Assembly: GCF_036320965.1 (NCBI RefSeq)
Contig: NC_092235.1
Coordinates: 25,309,976-25,373,975, forward strand
DNA length: 64,000 nt
Source: Panulirus ornatus
Taxonomy: Eukaryota > Arthropoda > Malacostraca > Decapoda > Palinuridae
Reading direction: 5' to 3'
The stretch's first letter is position 1, and every line of letters starts with the position of its first letter. The notes below the pieces were generated by a model that made no database searches, was not told where the DNA came from, and was given only the letters and a program-made list of their open reading frames with translations. A program made the position numbers and the translations under genes. This document shows positions 32,455 to 42,600 of this stretch, piece after piece.

Positions 32455-32690
32455 AGTCGTATGGTCCTCGAAATACAGCAGATCCTCTTGTATGGTCTTA
32501 GAATACAGTAGCCTCTCCTATGTCGTATGGTCTTCAGATGCAGTAGATCCAGTTGTATGGTCTTAGAATACAGTAGACCCTCCTATGTCGTGTGGTCTTC
32601 AGATGCAGTAGATCCAATTGTATGGTCTTAGAATACAGTAGACCTTCCTTCGTGTCGTAATGGCCATAGGATGAAGTAGATTCTTGTAGA
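32455..32690 (+). repeat. ~65-bp minisatellite, ~3 copies
   Basis: Two-part unit: TATGGTCTTCAGATGCAGTAG with ATCCA(G/A)T, then TGTATGGTCTTAGAATACAGT with AGACCCTCC. Each half starts TATGGTCTT, so the unit is itself a dimer of ~32 bp. Confidence 0.9.
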
Positions 32691-32742
32691 CTATGCCACT
32701 CATTTGTCTCAAACTCTGGGAATGTTTTCACAATTCTTGTTC

Positions 32743-32745
<3 letters not shown>

Positions 32746-32826
<81 letters not shown>
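32746..32826. repeat. (GT)n microsatellite
   Basis: About 40 GT dinucleotides. Confidence 0.98.
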
Positions 32827-32827
<1 letters not shown>

Positions 32828-33012
32828 ACCTCTTCCGCCGTCTGACTCGGGTCTCTTAGTGCCTTAAATCCCCGGATGTTCATAGCAGTTTGGGAGGTAC
32901 GGCGCGAGGCGCGCGTCATCTTGCGGTGAACGTGAGAAACTGTGCGGGGGTGTGAGGGGGTGGGTGGGGGAGGGAGTGTGTGTGTGTGCTGGCTTGAGCG
33001 ACAGATCGGAAG

Positions 33013-33014
<2 letters not shown>

Positions 33015-33089
<75 letters not shown>
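33015..33089. repeat. (GA)n microsatellite
   Basis: About 37 GA dinucleotides. Confidence 0.98.
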
Positions 33090-33090
<1 letters not shown>

Positions 33091-33520
33091 AGGCTGGTTC
33101 TCAGACTAAAGAATTGCTAAAAACACCTTTCGTCTCGCCATTACCTTGAGTCGCATGATTAAGAAAAAAAGAAAAAACAAACAAAAAACACTCCAGCCAG
33201 ACACATTTTATTTTCATCAGACCGAGACCAGTTTTACATATATGATTTACCCGTTTGTGAATGATTCATCCGCACTATTCATTTACCAGGTTTTTCTTCT
33301 CCTTTAGTGGAATCAGTTTGCCAAGTTAGAATTCCCGACTGCGAAATGGTCGTGGAGTGTAGATTAATGTAGAATTTCTAGGTCACCCCTCAAAAAAAAC
33401 GGGTCATGTGTTGCCATGTTATAATGGTTATTGTCGGAATCAGGTGATGGACGGGAAATTCTGCTGAATTGTTCTGTTTTAGCAGGAGTGAGTGTGTGAC
33501 CTTTCCAGAGGCCAGTCCGT
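33090..33520. other. Unique AT-rich sequence
   Basis: A-rich patch at about 33161-33190. No gene recognised. Confidence 0.45.
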
Positions 33521-33521
33521 C

Positions 33522-33715
33522 GTGGTCAAGGGTCGTACCGTCGTGCTCAAAGGTCGTACCGTGGTGCTCAAGGGTCGTACCGTCGTGCTCAAGGGTCGTA
33601 CCGTCATGCTCAATGGTCGTACCGTCGTGCTCAAGGGTCGTACCGTCGTGCTCAAGGGTCGTACCGTCGTGCTCAATGGTCGTACCGTCGTGCTCAAGGG
33701 TCGTACCGTCTTGGT
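33522..33715 (-). repeat. 21-bp minisatellite array, reverse orientation, ~9 copies
   Basis: GGTCGTACCGTCGTGCTCAAG units, the most homogeneous array of this family here; two units have CTCAATG. Frames on both strands are artefacts. Confidence 0.97.
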
Positions 33716-34401
33716 TCATGAGTTTACGGAATATTTCAGTGAAGATCCGACTTAAAGATCTGGTATCAGCGAGCCGGTATAATACATACGATTTGTTAAT
33801 GATTTTGTATCATATACAGATGATATCAGCGATACATACTGGCTACAGTAGAGCCCGGAACTGTATTTAGCAATGGCTACATTACTACAGTGGTATAAGG
33901 GGGGGAATCGTTTTCTAATTACAGGTAAATACAGCAGCTACAGTACGGACGATGGCTGTAATGTAGCCATCATATAGTGCACTAAATACATGTTAGCATC
34001 ATCTTTGGGCAGGAGGCACAGCAGATCCTGTTGTGTAAGGTGACAGACTTCCTGTATCGCTGTAATTGAAAATGAATTACGAAGCGAAATTATTATTTGG
34101 GTTCTGGCTGTCAGATGAGTTAACCAATTTATATACATTTGTCGCCCATTGTAACTTCCATATATTTTACGCGACAGATATTTTGCCAAATATTTCCAGG
34201 TGTACTTTTAAACTCGCCCTTACTTCCCCATTTTACAGCGGTCGCGTCCGGTACTTTTCATATATACTTCTTTTTTTTTCTTAACTTTCTGCTACTTTGC
34301 CTGTTACTTCAGTGGTCATCATTTTCTGTTGATATGTCATGAGGAAACGGTTGAAGAAGGAAATTTGAGAGCGTTGCTTGCTGGTGTGGAGCTGAGTCAA
34401 A
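33716..34401. other. Unique AT-rich sequence
   Basis: Hairpin GATGGCT-GTAATGT-AGCCATC at about 33952-33972. No gene recognised. Confidence 0.45.
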
Positions 34402-34530
34402 TGGCCAGGTAAATCAGAGGGACATGTAAATCAAAAGAACATGTAAATCAGACGGGCATGTAAATCAGACGTACATGTAAATCAAACGGACATGTAAATC
34501 AAACGGGACATGTAAATCAAATGGACATGG
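34402..34530 (+). repeat. 18-bp minisatellite GACATGTAAATCAAACGG, ~7 copies
   Basis: Units ACATGTAAATCA(A/G)A(C/A)(G/C)(G/T), decaying at both ends. Confidence 0.92.
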
Positions 34531-35219
34531 AAATGCGTTTGACATCAATCAAATAGAATTGTAAATCATATGAAGATATGGTTTGTAAAATTGGATATTT
34601 ATATTCGCTTATTTTTTGTTTATTGTTATTATTATTTCGTGGTCGTCCATATTGTATCGGATATTTTGGTTGTATGTATTTGATGTTGGTGGAGTTATTA
34701 TGATGTAGGTGGAGGTATATATAATGGCCTGGGCTCCTCCTCCCCTGGAGTTGATGTTGGTGATGTTGGAGTAAATATTGGAGATTGGTTTGCCCAGTTC
34801 GAGGTGTAACACAGATGGAGGAGACTTTGTCTCCCTCACTTGACGGCTCTCCCTCACCCAGCACTCGCTGTTGGTGACTGCTCATACTTCCACAGACCTC
34901 CCTCCACCACCATTTTACCCCCTGCCCCCCCCACGCCTTCTCCACCACTTCTACCCCTCGTTCTCCACCACACCACCACCACCACCACGGAGAAGGCATA
35001 ATAAGGGAGTGAATATGGCAGACCCTGCGGGAAGGTGGCTCTCCTCCCTCACCTAGCGTATCCCTGCTTCCCTTGTCCTGCTGGCCAGCCTGCTCGCCAT
35101 CTGCCAGCCTGCACCACCTGCTTGCATCTGCCTTCCACACCCCACCCCGTGTCTGCAGGCCCAACCATCACGTCTCCCTACCGAGGTAGGGGTGGGTAGG
35201 GTTGCAAGCCCGGGTTTGG
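34531..35219. other. Unique sequence, no gene recognised
   Basis: (CCA)n at about 34968-34987. The plus-strand proline-rich frame and the 215-codon minus frame have no domain. Confidence 0.45.
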
Positions 35220-35345
35220 AGTGTATGTTGCTGGTCTGGGGATGTGTATTAGGGGGGGAAAGTGCGTATAATGCACGTGAGAGGGTGTATGGTGTAGGCC
35301 TAGGGTGTGCAGCGTATGCCTGGGGGTGTGTACATAGGGCGTCTA
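35220..35345. repeat. Degenerate GTGTATGGTGTAGG repeat, part 1
   Basis: GGTGTATGGTGTAGGCCTAGG and GGTGTGCAGCGTATGCCTGGG resemble the longer tract starting near 35495. Confidence 0.55.
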
Positions 35346-35494
35346 TCGGACGCCGTGTGATACTACGCAAAGCACTGGTGTGGGGAGCCACATAGCCAGG
35401 GCTGACCGGCCGGGGATGGCGAAGGGGATATCGTCTTCAACCTGTTTTATTTTCAGACACTTGCGTGAGTGACACTTGTAGAATGTCCGGTCGT

Positions 35495-35760
35495 GGTTAT
35501 GGAGGATGGAGGCTGGGGTGTGTACGGTGGAGGCTGGGGCTGTGCAGGGTGTAGCTGGGGTGTGTAGGTTGTAGCTGGGGTGTGTAGGGTATAGGTTTGG
35601 GTGTGTGTGATGGAGGCTAAGGTGTGTAGGGTGTTGCTGGGGTATGTAGGGCGTAGGCTGTGGGTGTGTATGATGGAGGCTGATGTGTGTATGATGGAGG
35701 CTGGGGTGTTTAAGGTGTAGCTGGGGTGTGTAGGGCGTGGGGTCGGGTGTGTATATGGTG
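35495..35760 (+). repeat. Degenerate minisatellite GGTGTGTAGGGTGTAGCTGG, ~12 copies
   Basis: Units of about 19-22 bp alternate GTAGCTGGGGTGTGTAGG with ATGGAGGCTGGGGTGTGTA. The minus frame (histidine, proline, threonine-rich) is a by-product. Confidence 0.82.
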
Positions 35761-35822
35761 CAGGTTACAGGGCATGGCATTACCTCCATCTGCCATGGAC
35801 ACACAAGGCACATCCCCCGTGG

Positions 35823-35913
<91 letters not shown>

Positions 35914-36173
35914 TTGCCCCGTGGTCTAGGGAGCGCCACGCCGCCCCCCCCCTCCTCACCAAATTCTTCTCTTGTCAACAACAGACAGCGAGCTGCGCCG
36001 GGCGCGCTTCCTCGACTGGCTTTTGTTTTCCCCCCCCCCTGAATTCGAGATGTCTAAGGGGGTGTGTGGGGGGGTGAGGTGGCCATAGCAGCGGATGTAA
36101 TTTCCCGGGAAGTCGCGGGGGGGTGCCTTGTGTGTCCATGGCAGATGGAGGTAATGCCATGCCCTGTAACCTG
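35761..36173. mobile_element. 413-bp foldback unit with perfect 51-bp inverted repeats
   Basis: 35761-35811 (CAGGTTACAGGGCATGGCAT ... AAGGCAC) is the exact reverse complement of 36123-36173. The similarity continues inward through a C run after a 2-nt offset. The interior carries (CT)n at 35824-35910 and unique DNA. Could be a MITE-like foldback element or a recent inverted duplication; I see no convincing target-site duplication outside the arms. Confidence 0.7.
35824..35910. repeat. (CT)n microsatellite inside the foldback unit
   Basis: About 43 CT dinucleotides. Confidence 0.98.
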
Positions 36174-36261
36174 GGTTTATCTGTCCTTAAGTTCCTTAGT
36201 GTTTTAAGGTCGGATTTACGGTGGGGACTGAACCGCATTTGGGACTTCTGTGCTCATGTCG

Positions 36262-36860
36262 TTATGTGCTGTCTTCATGTGGGATTACATTGGTGCTTTT
36301 TTTTTGGATGTGTGATTACATTGGTGCTTTTTTGGATGTATGATTACATTGGTCCTTTTTTGGATGTGTGATTACATTGGTGCTTTTTTGGATGTGTGAT
36401 TACATTGGTGCTTTTTTGGATGTGTGATTACATTGGTGCTTTTTTGGATATGTGATTACATTGGTGCTTTTTTGGATGTATGATTACATTGGTGCTCTTT
36501 TGGATATGTGATTACATTGGTGCTCTTTTGGATGTGTGATTACATTGGTGCTCTTTTGGATATGTGATTACATTGGTGCTCTTTTGGATGTGTGATTACA
36601 TTGGTGCTCTTTTGGATATGTGATTACATTGGTGCTCTTTTGGATGTGTGATTACATTGGTGCTCTTTTGGATATGTGATTACATTGGTGCTCTTTTGGA
36701 TGTGTGATTACATTGGTGCTCTTTTGGATGTGTGATTACATTGGTGCTCTTTTGGATGTGTGATTACATTGGTGCTCTTTTGGATATGTGATTACATTAG
36801 TGCTCTTTTGGATGTGTGATTACATTGGTGCTCTTTTGATGTGTGATTACAGTGGTGCTG
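36262..36860 (+). repeat. 28-bp minisatellite, ~20 copies
   Basis: Unit GATTACATTGGTGCTCTTTTG followed by GATGTGT. Early copies have CTTTTTTGG, later ones CTCTTTTGG. Within about 36460-36700 GATATGTG and GATGTGTG alternate, giving a 56-bp dimer. Confidence 0.96.
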
Positions 36861-36969
36861 TTTCGGTCATATGAATATTACATTATTTGTATTTTTATTT
36901 ATCTACGTTGAATCATGTTTTTTTCATATGCCTCAAGAGATTTTGACTCGGAAAAGTAAAAGGATTGGA

Positions 36970-36990
36970 TGATTATTATTGTTATTTTTA

Positions 36991-37027
<37 letters not shown>

Positions 37028-37052
37028 CATTATTATTATTATTATTATTATT
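36970..37052. repeat. (ATT)n microsatellite
   Basis: About 25 trinucleotides with ATC and GTT variants. Confidence 0.95.
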
Positions 37053-37574
37053 AAAGTTATCATTGGGGAAACGTTCATTCAAGTCTCTGTTTGGAATACT
37101 TAAAACTGTAATTGAAAAGGTGATCGTGAAAGACAGATTCTCAGAGACATTTGTATAAAAAAAAAAAATGAAAGAAAAAAAAATAATCTTGATTGAGATT
37201 AAGGAACCATTTTGAGCGGCTGGGCAATCAAGTACAGAGGCTTGTGAATCGTAAGGTGTGTGGGGGGGAGGGGATGGTCAAGAGGGGGTGGTGCCACGGA
37301 GAAATTGGCACCTCACGTATGACAAATGAGCATCAGGAGGCGTGCTGGCGACCGCTGGCAACTGGCACTCATCTAGTGACACCTGACACCTGCTTCGCCG
37401 CGCTCGCCTCCCGTTTTCTTTTAGCCGAGACTGAAATGATTACTTTTATGATTTTATTTTTTTTTTGTTTCCTCTTTTTTTTTTTTTTTTTTTGAAGAAT
37501 TATCTTCTTGGGTTTGACAGTGCGGTACTTAAGCACTCGGGTTCGATCCTACGGTATGATGACGTGGTCCGTAA
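37053..37574. other. Unique sequence with A and T runs
   Basis: A runs at about 37157-37185 and T runs at 37448-37493. GGTTCGATCC at about 37528 resembles a tRNA B box but lacks a foldable tRNA context. Confidence 0.45.
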
Positions 37575-37620
37575 CGGGTCAGGTCAGAGGTCAGCAGAGG
37601 TCAAGCCGTCGTGGCTGAAG
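37575..37620 (-). repeat. AGGTCA repeats beside a 21-bp-family remnant
   Basis: GGGTCAGGTCAGAGGTCAGC, AGAGGTCAAGCCGTCGTGG and CTGAAGG: three AGGTCA hexamers run into one decayed reverse 21-bp unit. Confidence 0.6.
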
Positions 37621-37940
37621 GGGACTGATTTAATCCCTCCACAGTCGCTTTTGCCCCAAGTCGCCGGGGAGCGCCTCCAATTGGATATTAGTTAAGTAGG
37701 CCACCCAGATGGGGCAGTACTCGCCTTAAGTAGTTGTGACTTACGTTAAGTAAACCACTTACAGGTCGCGCTAACCCGACTTAGAACTGTGACCTCAGCT
37801 GGATTACATCTGACCCACAAAAAATTTAAGGTAATTGAGTGTGTAAATTCACCATTTTTTCCCATTCTGTAGAAAAGGACTTTGACCTTTTACCCTCGGT
37901 GATGAATGTGCGTGTGTTTATGTGATTGCTGTTGGTGTTT

Positions 37941-37943
<3 letters not shown>
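37621..37943. other. Unique sequence, no gene recognised
   Basis: GTTAAGTAGGCCACC and GTTAAGTAAACCACTTA recall the GGCCACTTAG words at 14.0-14.5 kb, but too weakly to call. Confidence 0.4.
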
Positions 37944-38026
<83 letters not shown>

Positions 38027-38036
38027 GGCGTAGGCT

Positions 38037-38077
<41 letters not shown>
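37944..38077. repeat. Inverted microsatellite pair (CA)40 - 14 bp - (GT)20
   Basis: (AC)n at 37944-38025, spacer CTGGCGTAGGCTGG, then (TG)n at 38039-38077. The two tracts are reverse complements and could fold into a ~40-bp stem. Confidence 0.95.
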
Positions 38078-38078
<1 letters not shown>

Positions 38079-38460
38079 TTCCATCTTGACGGGGATGCGG
38101 ACGCTTGCTGGGGGCGGGGGGAAGGGGGGGGGGGGCGCTAACGTCACCGCAATGCGTCGTGGGGAACGTAACCCCCATTTTCTCCGCGTGGTGGATCGCG
38201 CACAAGACGGTGTTGTCTCAGCGCTGATATCGTGGGGCTGCCTCGTCAGGAGCGCGCCCCCCCGCGCCCGCCCTGGAGGAGGCGCGCGCCCCTCTCCGAC
38301 GGACGCTGGTCGTTCCAGATGCATCTCGTCCTCGGAGGCCTCGGCTGTGTCCTCTCCGTCCTCGCGTGGCATCTTGTGTTGTCTCGCGACTCCATCCCAA
38401 CGGCACATCTCGAGCTACACCCCAGCGAGACCGGGCCTGGGCCAGGCAGGCAGTCACAGT
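38078..38460. other. GC-rich unique sequence
   Basis: The most CpG-rich stretch in the window by eye (GCGCGC and CCGCGCCCGCC words near 38260-38290), with G runs near 38113-38137. No gene recognised. Confidence 0.5.
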
Positions 38461-38467
38461 GTGTGTG

Positions 38468-38522
<55 letters not shown>
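38461..38522. repeat. (GT)n microsatellite
   Basis: About 30 GT units with one GC interruption. Confidence 0.97.
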
Positions 38523-38524
<2 letters not shown>

Positions 38525-38687
38525 ACAGCGGCAATAAAGTGAGATAAAACAACTTTAGCACTTTACGGAGGCAAGAGTTCCTGGAGAATAGCCTTCACGA
38601 TAAGGCATATGAATAGCATCATGGAGAAGAGCCGTGTTGTTGCGTCACTCCGTCCCTCCCTCCCCAACCACCTCCTCCCGGCCGTCA

Positions 38688-38690
<3 letters not shown>

Positions 38691-38729
<39 letters not shown>
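38691..38729. repeat. (CA)n microsatellite
   Basis: About 19 AC dinucleotides. Confidence 0.96.
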
Positions 38730-38972
38730 AGCCGATACTTAAAACATAATCAACTTGAGAGTTTGTGGCGCTAAAGCCTCGATTACATCTTGGCTGTATA
38801 AACAGATCGCCTGTGTACGCAAGCTCGTGCGTGTGTGTGACCCGGATATATGTGCACACTGGACGACCACACGATGCAATCTCTCCACGAGGAACCGCCC
38901 TTGATCCACCGGACTGTTGTTACGCTCCGCTCAAGCCCTGGCTGGCGACCCTGCCTGCCTGCTCCCTCTGTG

Positions 38973-38974
<2 letters not shown>

Positions 38975-39008
<34 letters not shown>
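38975..39008. repeat. (GT)n microsatellite
   Basis: About 17 GT dinucleotides. Confidence 0.96.
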
Positions 39009-39010
<2 letters not shown>

Positions 39011-39102
39011 CACCAGTGGGAAGACCATCAGAGGTGTAACACCAGTGGGAAGGCCATCAGGGTGTAACATCAGCAGGGGAGTAACACCAGTGGGGAGACG
39101 AG
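39008..39102 (+). repeat. ~31-bp repeat GTAACACCAGTGGGAAGRCC
   Basis: Three to four copies of GTAACACCAGTGGG with AGACCATCAGAG or variants, immediately after the (GT)n. Confidence 0.85.
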
Positions 39103-39583
39103 CATGGGGTGAGAGTTATCAGCCACCACCAGCAACATTACAGTGGTGTGTGGGGAGGAGATCTTCACCCCCGGGGGAGAGGAGTGGGGAGTGTAGCCTC
39201 AGGAAACAGCTTTACTGGGTGAAAATATTTCGAGAGAATTTATACGAAAGTAAAATGGGTTTAGAGCTTTAATGGGGGAGAAAAAATATTTAAATGGGAC
39301 GGGTACTGGAGGGGAAGAGGTGTAGGAAGGGAAGAGTTGAGAGAGAGAGGGAAAATACGTGAGAAGGCGAGGTAACATGGTGGGTCTGGTAGAGGATGGG
39401 AAGAAATTCTTGTATTTATAATTTACATCGATCAGTAGACGACTGTAGATAGATAACCAGAGGTGAGGAAGGTCTGTGTACAGGAACATTACGTGTGTGG
39501 GATTACGACTGACGTAATTGGAGGCAGTGCTGTTGGAAGGGGTCGGGGGAATTTGGATCCCATGTAGCAAGCAAGGTCTGCGA

Positions 39584-39615
<32 letters not shown>

Positions 39616-40637
39616 TTGCGCTCATGACAGACCTGGTGCCGAGGCACACGGGCAACGAGAAAGATGCAGTCTGGTGCCTGGATTCAAGTCGGTGACCATT
39701 CATTGTAGACACAGCGGTTTTCCCTCTCGCCTCACCACCAGGGTCTAGTAAGGGTGCCTTCTGTATCCTCCACTGACCACGACACGCACTCGATACGTAC
39801 TGGGGTTATAGATACCAGCTTCCTCCCTCACTTCCTCCTCAACACCTCACAGAAAAAAAAGGGAAATTCTCTTTTTTTTCTTTTTTTTTTCTTTTTTAAT
39901 TCGGTGGACTGAAAGTGTTTGTACTAGGGCGTTACGCGTCCGCCGCCGGTCTTGCTCTCCGCTAATTTTGGAGCTGTGCGTTTAATGGAAGGCAAATGAG
40001 ATTTTGAACTTTATGTTAATTGAAGGAGATATGCTAATTGAAGCAGCTGGCAGGGTGGCGGCTGCAGGTAAGCCACATTAGATCACAAAGTCCCCCAAGC
40101 CATTAACACTCGCTGGGATTAAAGATGTACTTTTTTAGTTTATATCTTTATTTTCCTTCCTGTGTTTGGATGTTTAAAGTGAGGGTATTGGTAGAGTTGT
40201 GGACTGGATGGTTGGGGGAAGGGGGTGGTTAGAGGATGAGGGAGAGTTCACGTGGGTGTTGGTGGAGGGAGGGTTAAAGTAGGTGGGGAGTTTACAGGGT
40301 TGGCTCTGTGTCTTTTTCTTTCATGTTAATGGTCATATATAATTTGTATTGGTCGGTGATATGTAGGTATTCAGTAGCCAAGGGTCACGTTAAAGGTCTG
40401 TTTATCTTTGAAGGGGAACGACTTGTTCATTTCTTTTTATGGTACTGGGGAAAGGGGGGGGGGAGGGGAGGAGTTTAAGAGGTACAACTAGTGGGGAAAT
40501 TAAATTAGGGGAGGAGGAGGAAGGGAGGGAGGGAAGTCTTGGGAGGGGAGGTGAAACTTATTGCCTACGAGGGACCTCTACCACATAGGTCCATTAACCC
40601 CCTCTCGTCTCGAGAGCAGGACGATACGACCCTTTGT
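39103..40637. other. Long unique stretch, no gene recognised
   Basis: (GT)n at 39590-39614, A/T runs near 39852-39897, GA/G-rich patches near 40448-40550. Frames up to 123 codons match nothing I recognise. Confidence 0.5.
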
Positions 40638-40665
40638 AGATAGATAGATAGATAGATAGATAGAT
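40638..40665. repeat. (TAGA)n microsatellite
   Basis: About seven TAGA units, just after CGATACGACCCTTTGTA, which resembles one decayed 21-bp-family core. Confidence 0.93.
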
Positions 40666-40756
40666 TCCTGTATCAGACAAGCCTCGTTGAGGTTTGTAAT
40701 GGACATTGTGGGTTTCAGTGTACTTATCATTACACAAACCCAGAACCCCATGGCTC

Positions 40757-40850
40757 CTGCCACCTCAAGACTGCGCTCCACGCAGGAGCAGGGAAATGAC
40801 GGGGCGATCTGTTCCTCACCGAGAGAGACCGTACTTCCACCAGTTCATTG
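40757..40850 (+). repeat. Dispersed repeat family GCTGCGCT, copy 3
   Basis: CACCTCAAGACTGCGCTCCA, then CGCAGGAGCAGGGAAATGAC and a diverged right end (GCGATCTGTTCCTC), aligned with copies at 7014, 18520 and 56828. Confidence 0.6.
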
Positions 40851-40983
40851 GCGACGACACAGTTCTGATGGGAGACCCGAGACCCTCCTCACACGCGGGA
40901 ATAGGTGGAGTCCGGTAACACCCACTGTGATGCCATATATTGACAGAGACAACACAAAGGAGGTTATTGCGAACGACATCCGC

Positions 40984-41028
40984 TGATGTATACACAGATG
41001 TATACACTGATGTATACTCTGATGTATG
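40984..41028 (+). repeat. ~15-bp repeat TGATGTATACAC
   Basis: Four tandem copies of (T/A)GATGTATAC(A/T)C. Confidence 0.88.
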
Positions 41029-41089
41029 ATGCTGGATTCATACTCTCCTGCAGAATGTATTTGGTGATAGCGTTGTTGGAGCGCGGGGT

Positions 41090-41298
41090 CGTGTGTGTGT
41101 TTGTGTGTGTGTGTGTATGTTTGCCGTGGGGCACGAGAGACAGGCCTGGCGGATCGTTCCGCACTTGTACTTTACGGCCATGGCTCGAACACGTCCCTAA
41201 ATGTTCCATTTCCGTGTATTTCCCTCGATAGAAAGATATGTAAAACTTGTGTCGTGTTTATCCTGCGTGATATGAGGATACGCGAGTCAATATTGGCC

Positions 41299-41339
<41 letters not shown>
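41090..41339. repeat. Two (GT)n microsatellites flanking unique DNA
   Basis: (GT)n at about 41090-41117 with TTT and ATG interruptions, and a longer (GT)n at 41301-41339. Unique DNA in between. Confidence 0.92.
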
Positions 41340-41341
<2 letters not shown>

Positions 41342-41520
41342 GCCGTGTGGAAAGAACAGTTGCGTAAATATTGGAGGCGTGTTTGGACAGCGGGATATGA
41401 GGAAGTGTTCTGTGAATATTGTTGTGTCGTGTGCGGGCGGCGCGTCACACAAGGAGGTTGGGTTGGCCGTCTGTAACCGTCGCCATGTGTCCATACCACC
41501 TCACTCACGAACCATCCCCA

Positions 41521-41522
<2 letters not shown>

Positions 41523-41584
<62 letters not shown>
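41523..41584. repeat. (TA)n microsatellite
   Basis: About 31 TA units, left boundary of the plus-oriented hammerhead-bearing element. Confidence 0.97.
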
Positions 41585-41587
<3 letters not shown>

Positions 41588-41708
41588 CACTTCATTGTGT
41601 ATCAGCTGACTGTTATATTTCTCTCTTGTATCTTCCATGATGGTGTGATCATTACACGAAAATGCACTTGGGAACTTATCGTGTTTCATTTCCCTGTGGT
41701 TAAGAAAG

Positions 41709-41710
<2 letters not shown>
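41585..41710 (+). mobile_element. (TA)n-flanked dispersed element, copy 3 (opposite orientation)
   Basis: 126 bp between two (TA)n tracts. It reads GTATCAGCTGACTGTTATAT ... CACTTGGGAACTTATCGTGT and corresponds to the reverse complement of copies 1, 2 and 4. Shorter and more diverged than copy 2: it lacks the GGCGTCCTAGC end. Confidence 0.68.
41633..41673 (+). ncRNA. Hammerhead ribozyme-like motif, copy 3 (core mutated)
   Basis: The core reads CATGATGG instead of CTGATGA, so catalysis is unlikely. Stem II is however a clean 6-bp hairpin (GTGTGA-TCA-TTACAC) directly before GAAA, and TGCACTTGGGA follows. Confidence 0.5.

Positions 41711-41798
<88 letters not shown>
41711..41798. repeat. (TA)n microsatellite
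   Basis: About 44 TA units, right boundary of copy 3. Confidence 0.97.
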
Positions 41799-41800
<2 letters not shown>

Positions 41801-41826
41801 TTAGATATTCACAACATAGACTAAAA

Positions 41827-42170
41827 CTGATTTGTGCTTCACAATTCTGGTCAAGGCAGCTTAAAATGCACTGAGGTTTGATTGAGAGGGTCGAGAGGGG
41901 AGCAAATAAGACTGGTGCCTTGAGAGAGCTGAGCCGCAGTGAGAGGATGAAGGATACAGATTTCTCCCGCCATGTAAGAGAGAAGAGAGAGGGGTGACCT
42001 GATCACAGCCTTCCAGGTCTCTAAAGCATTAGGATGGCCTTCGAACCTGTGGTCAGTTCTGGAGCGACGTGAGCCTTTTGAAAAGCCGTACAGAACTAGC
42101 GTCAGGAAGGACGTAAAGAAGTAAAGGTGTCGATGCAAAGTGTTGTTGATGGTTGTAATAACCTGAACAG
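41827..42170 (+). pseudogene. Remnant of non-LTR retrotransposon reverse transcriptase (C-terminal end)
   Basis: Translated directly from the plus strand. Frame 1 from 41827 gives a segment with the motif CASQFWS, an in-frame TGA at 41872, then GLIERVERGANKTGALREL and SRSERMK. After about 41990 the reading continues in the next frame with RERGDLITAFQVSKAL and ends at 42122. Back in the first frame, SVVDGCNNLN follows at 42139. The order QFWS - IERVQR-like - ALRxLSxxER - RGDLITAF - VVDxxNxL is the usual end of CR1/Jockey-type LINE reverse transcriptases, between the catalytic domain and the tail. One stop and two frame changes make it a dead fossil. No catalytic YADD motif or endonuclease is present; the upstream part is replaced by (TA)n. 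Confidence 0.68.
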
Positions 42171-42600
42171 GTACAACTGTGAATGTCTGCTGTGGACACC
42201 AGTTGGAAATGGTAATTGATATGGTTAACGTAAGCTCAAGACGGAGGGTGAACCAAAATTATTCCAGTTTCAGATCCACGTAATACAGTCATGACACAGG
42301 CAGTATGACATTGTACTGCCTCCCCAGTTGTACTTGAGAGTGTATTTTCCATCCTGTTGTACCTGAGTACACACCTCCCACACCTCCCCCCTCCCTTGAC
42401 TGTATTTCCCATCCTATTGTACCCAAGTACACCCCAGTACATCCCCCCCCCCCATGTTAAAATCTTGCTGTATTTTTTCCCCCCCTTGAACTCGCGTTCA
42501 TATTTTTTGTCATGTTAAAATCCGGTTTATACGCATTTTTACCCCGAGTGTTTCTCCCACTTAATGCCGTATTTCGCGACACCTTTTATATCAGACTTTT
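42171..42600. repeat. Diverged duplication GTGTATTTTCCATCCTGTTGTACC
   Basis: At about 42320-42440, GTATTTTCCATCCTGTTGTAC with CTGAGTACAC and GTATTTCCCATCCTATTGTAC with CCAAGTACAC form two copies about 67 bp apart. A C run lies near 42444-42453. The rest is unique. Confidence 0.75.

Noticed and set aside
35995..36173. Coding exon suggested by shared peptide in frames at both 51-bp arms
   Set aside because: The shared peptide is simply the same DNA read from the two inverted arms.
37525..37540. B-box-like GGTTCGATCC
   Set aside because: T-stem pairing fails and no A box at the right distance; not a tRNA or a clear SINE head.
38078..38460. CpG island promoter
   Set aside because: Locally CpG-rich, but short, bounded by microsatellites and with no gene start recognisable nearby.
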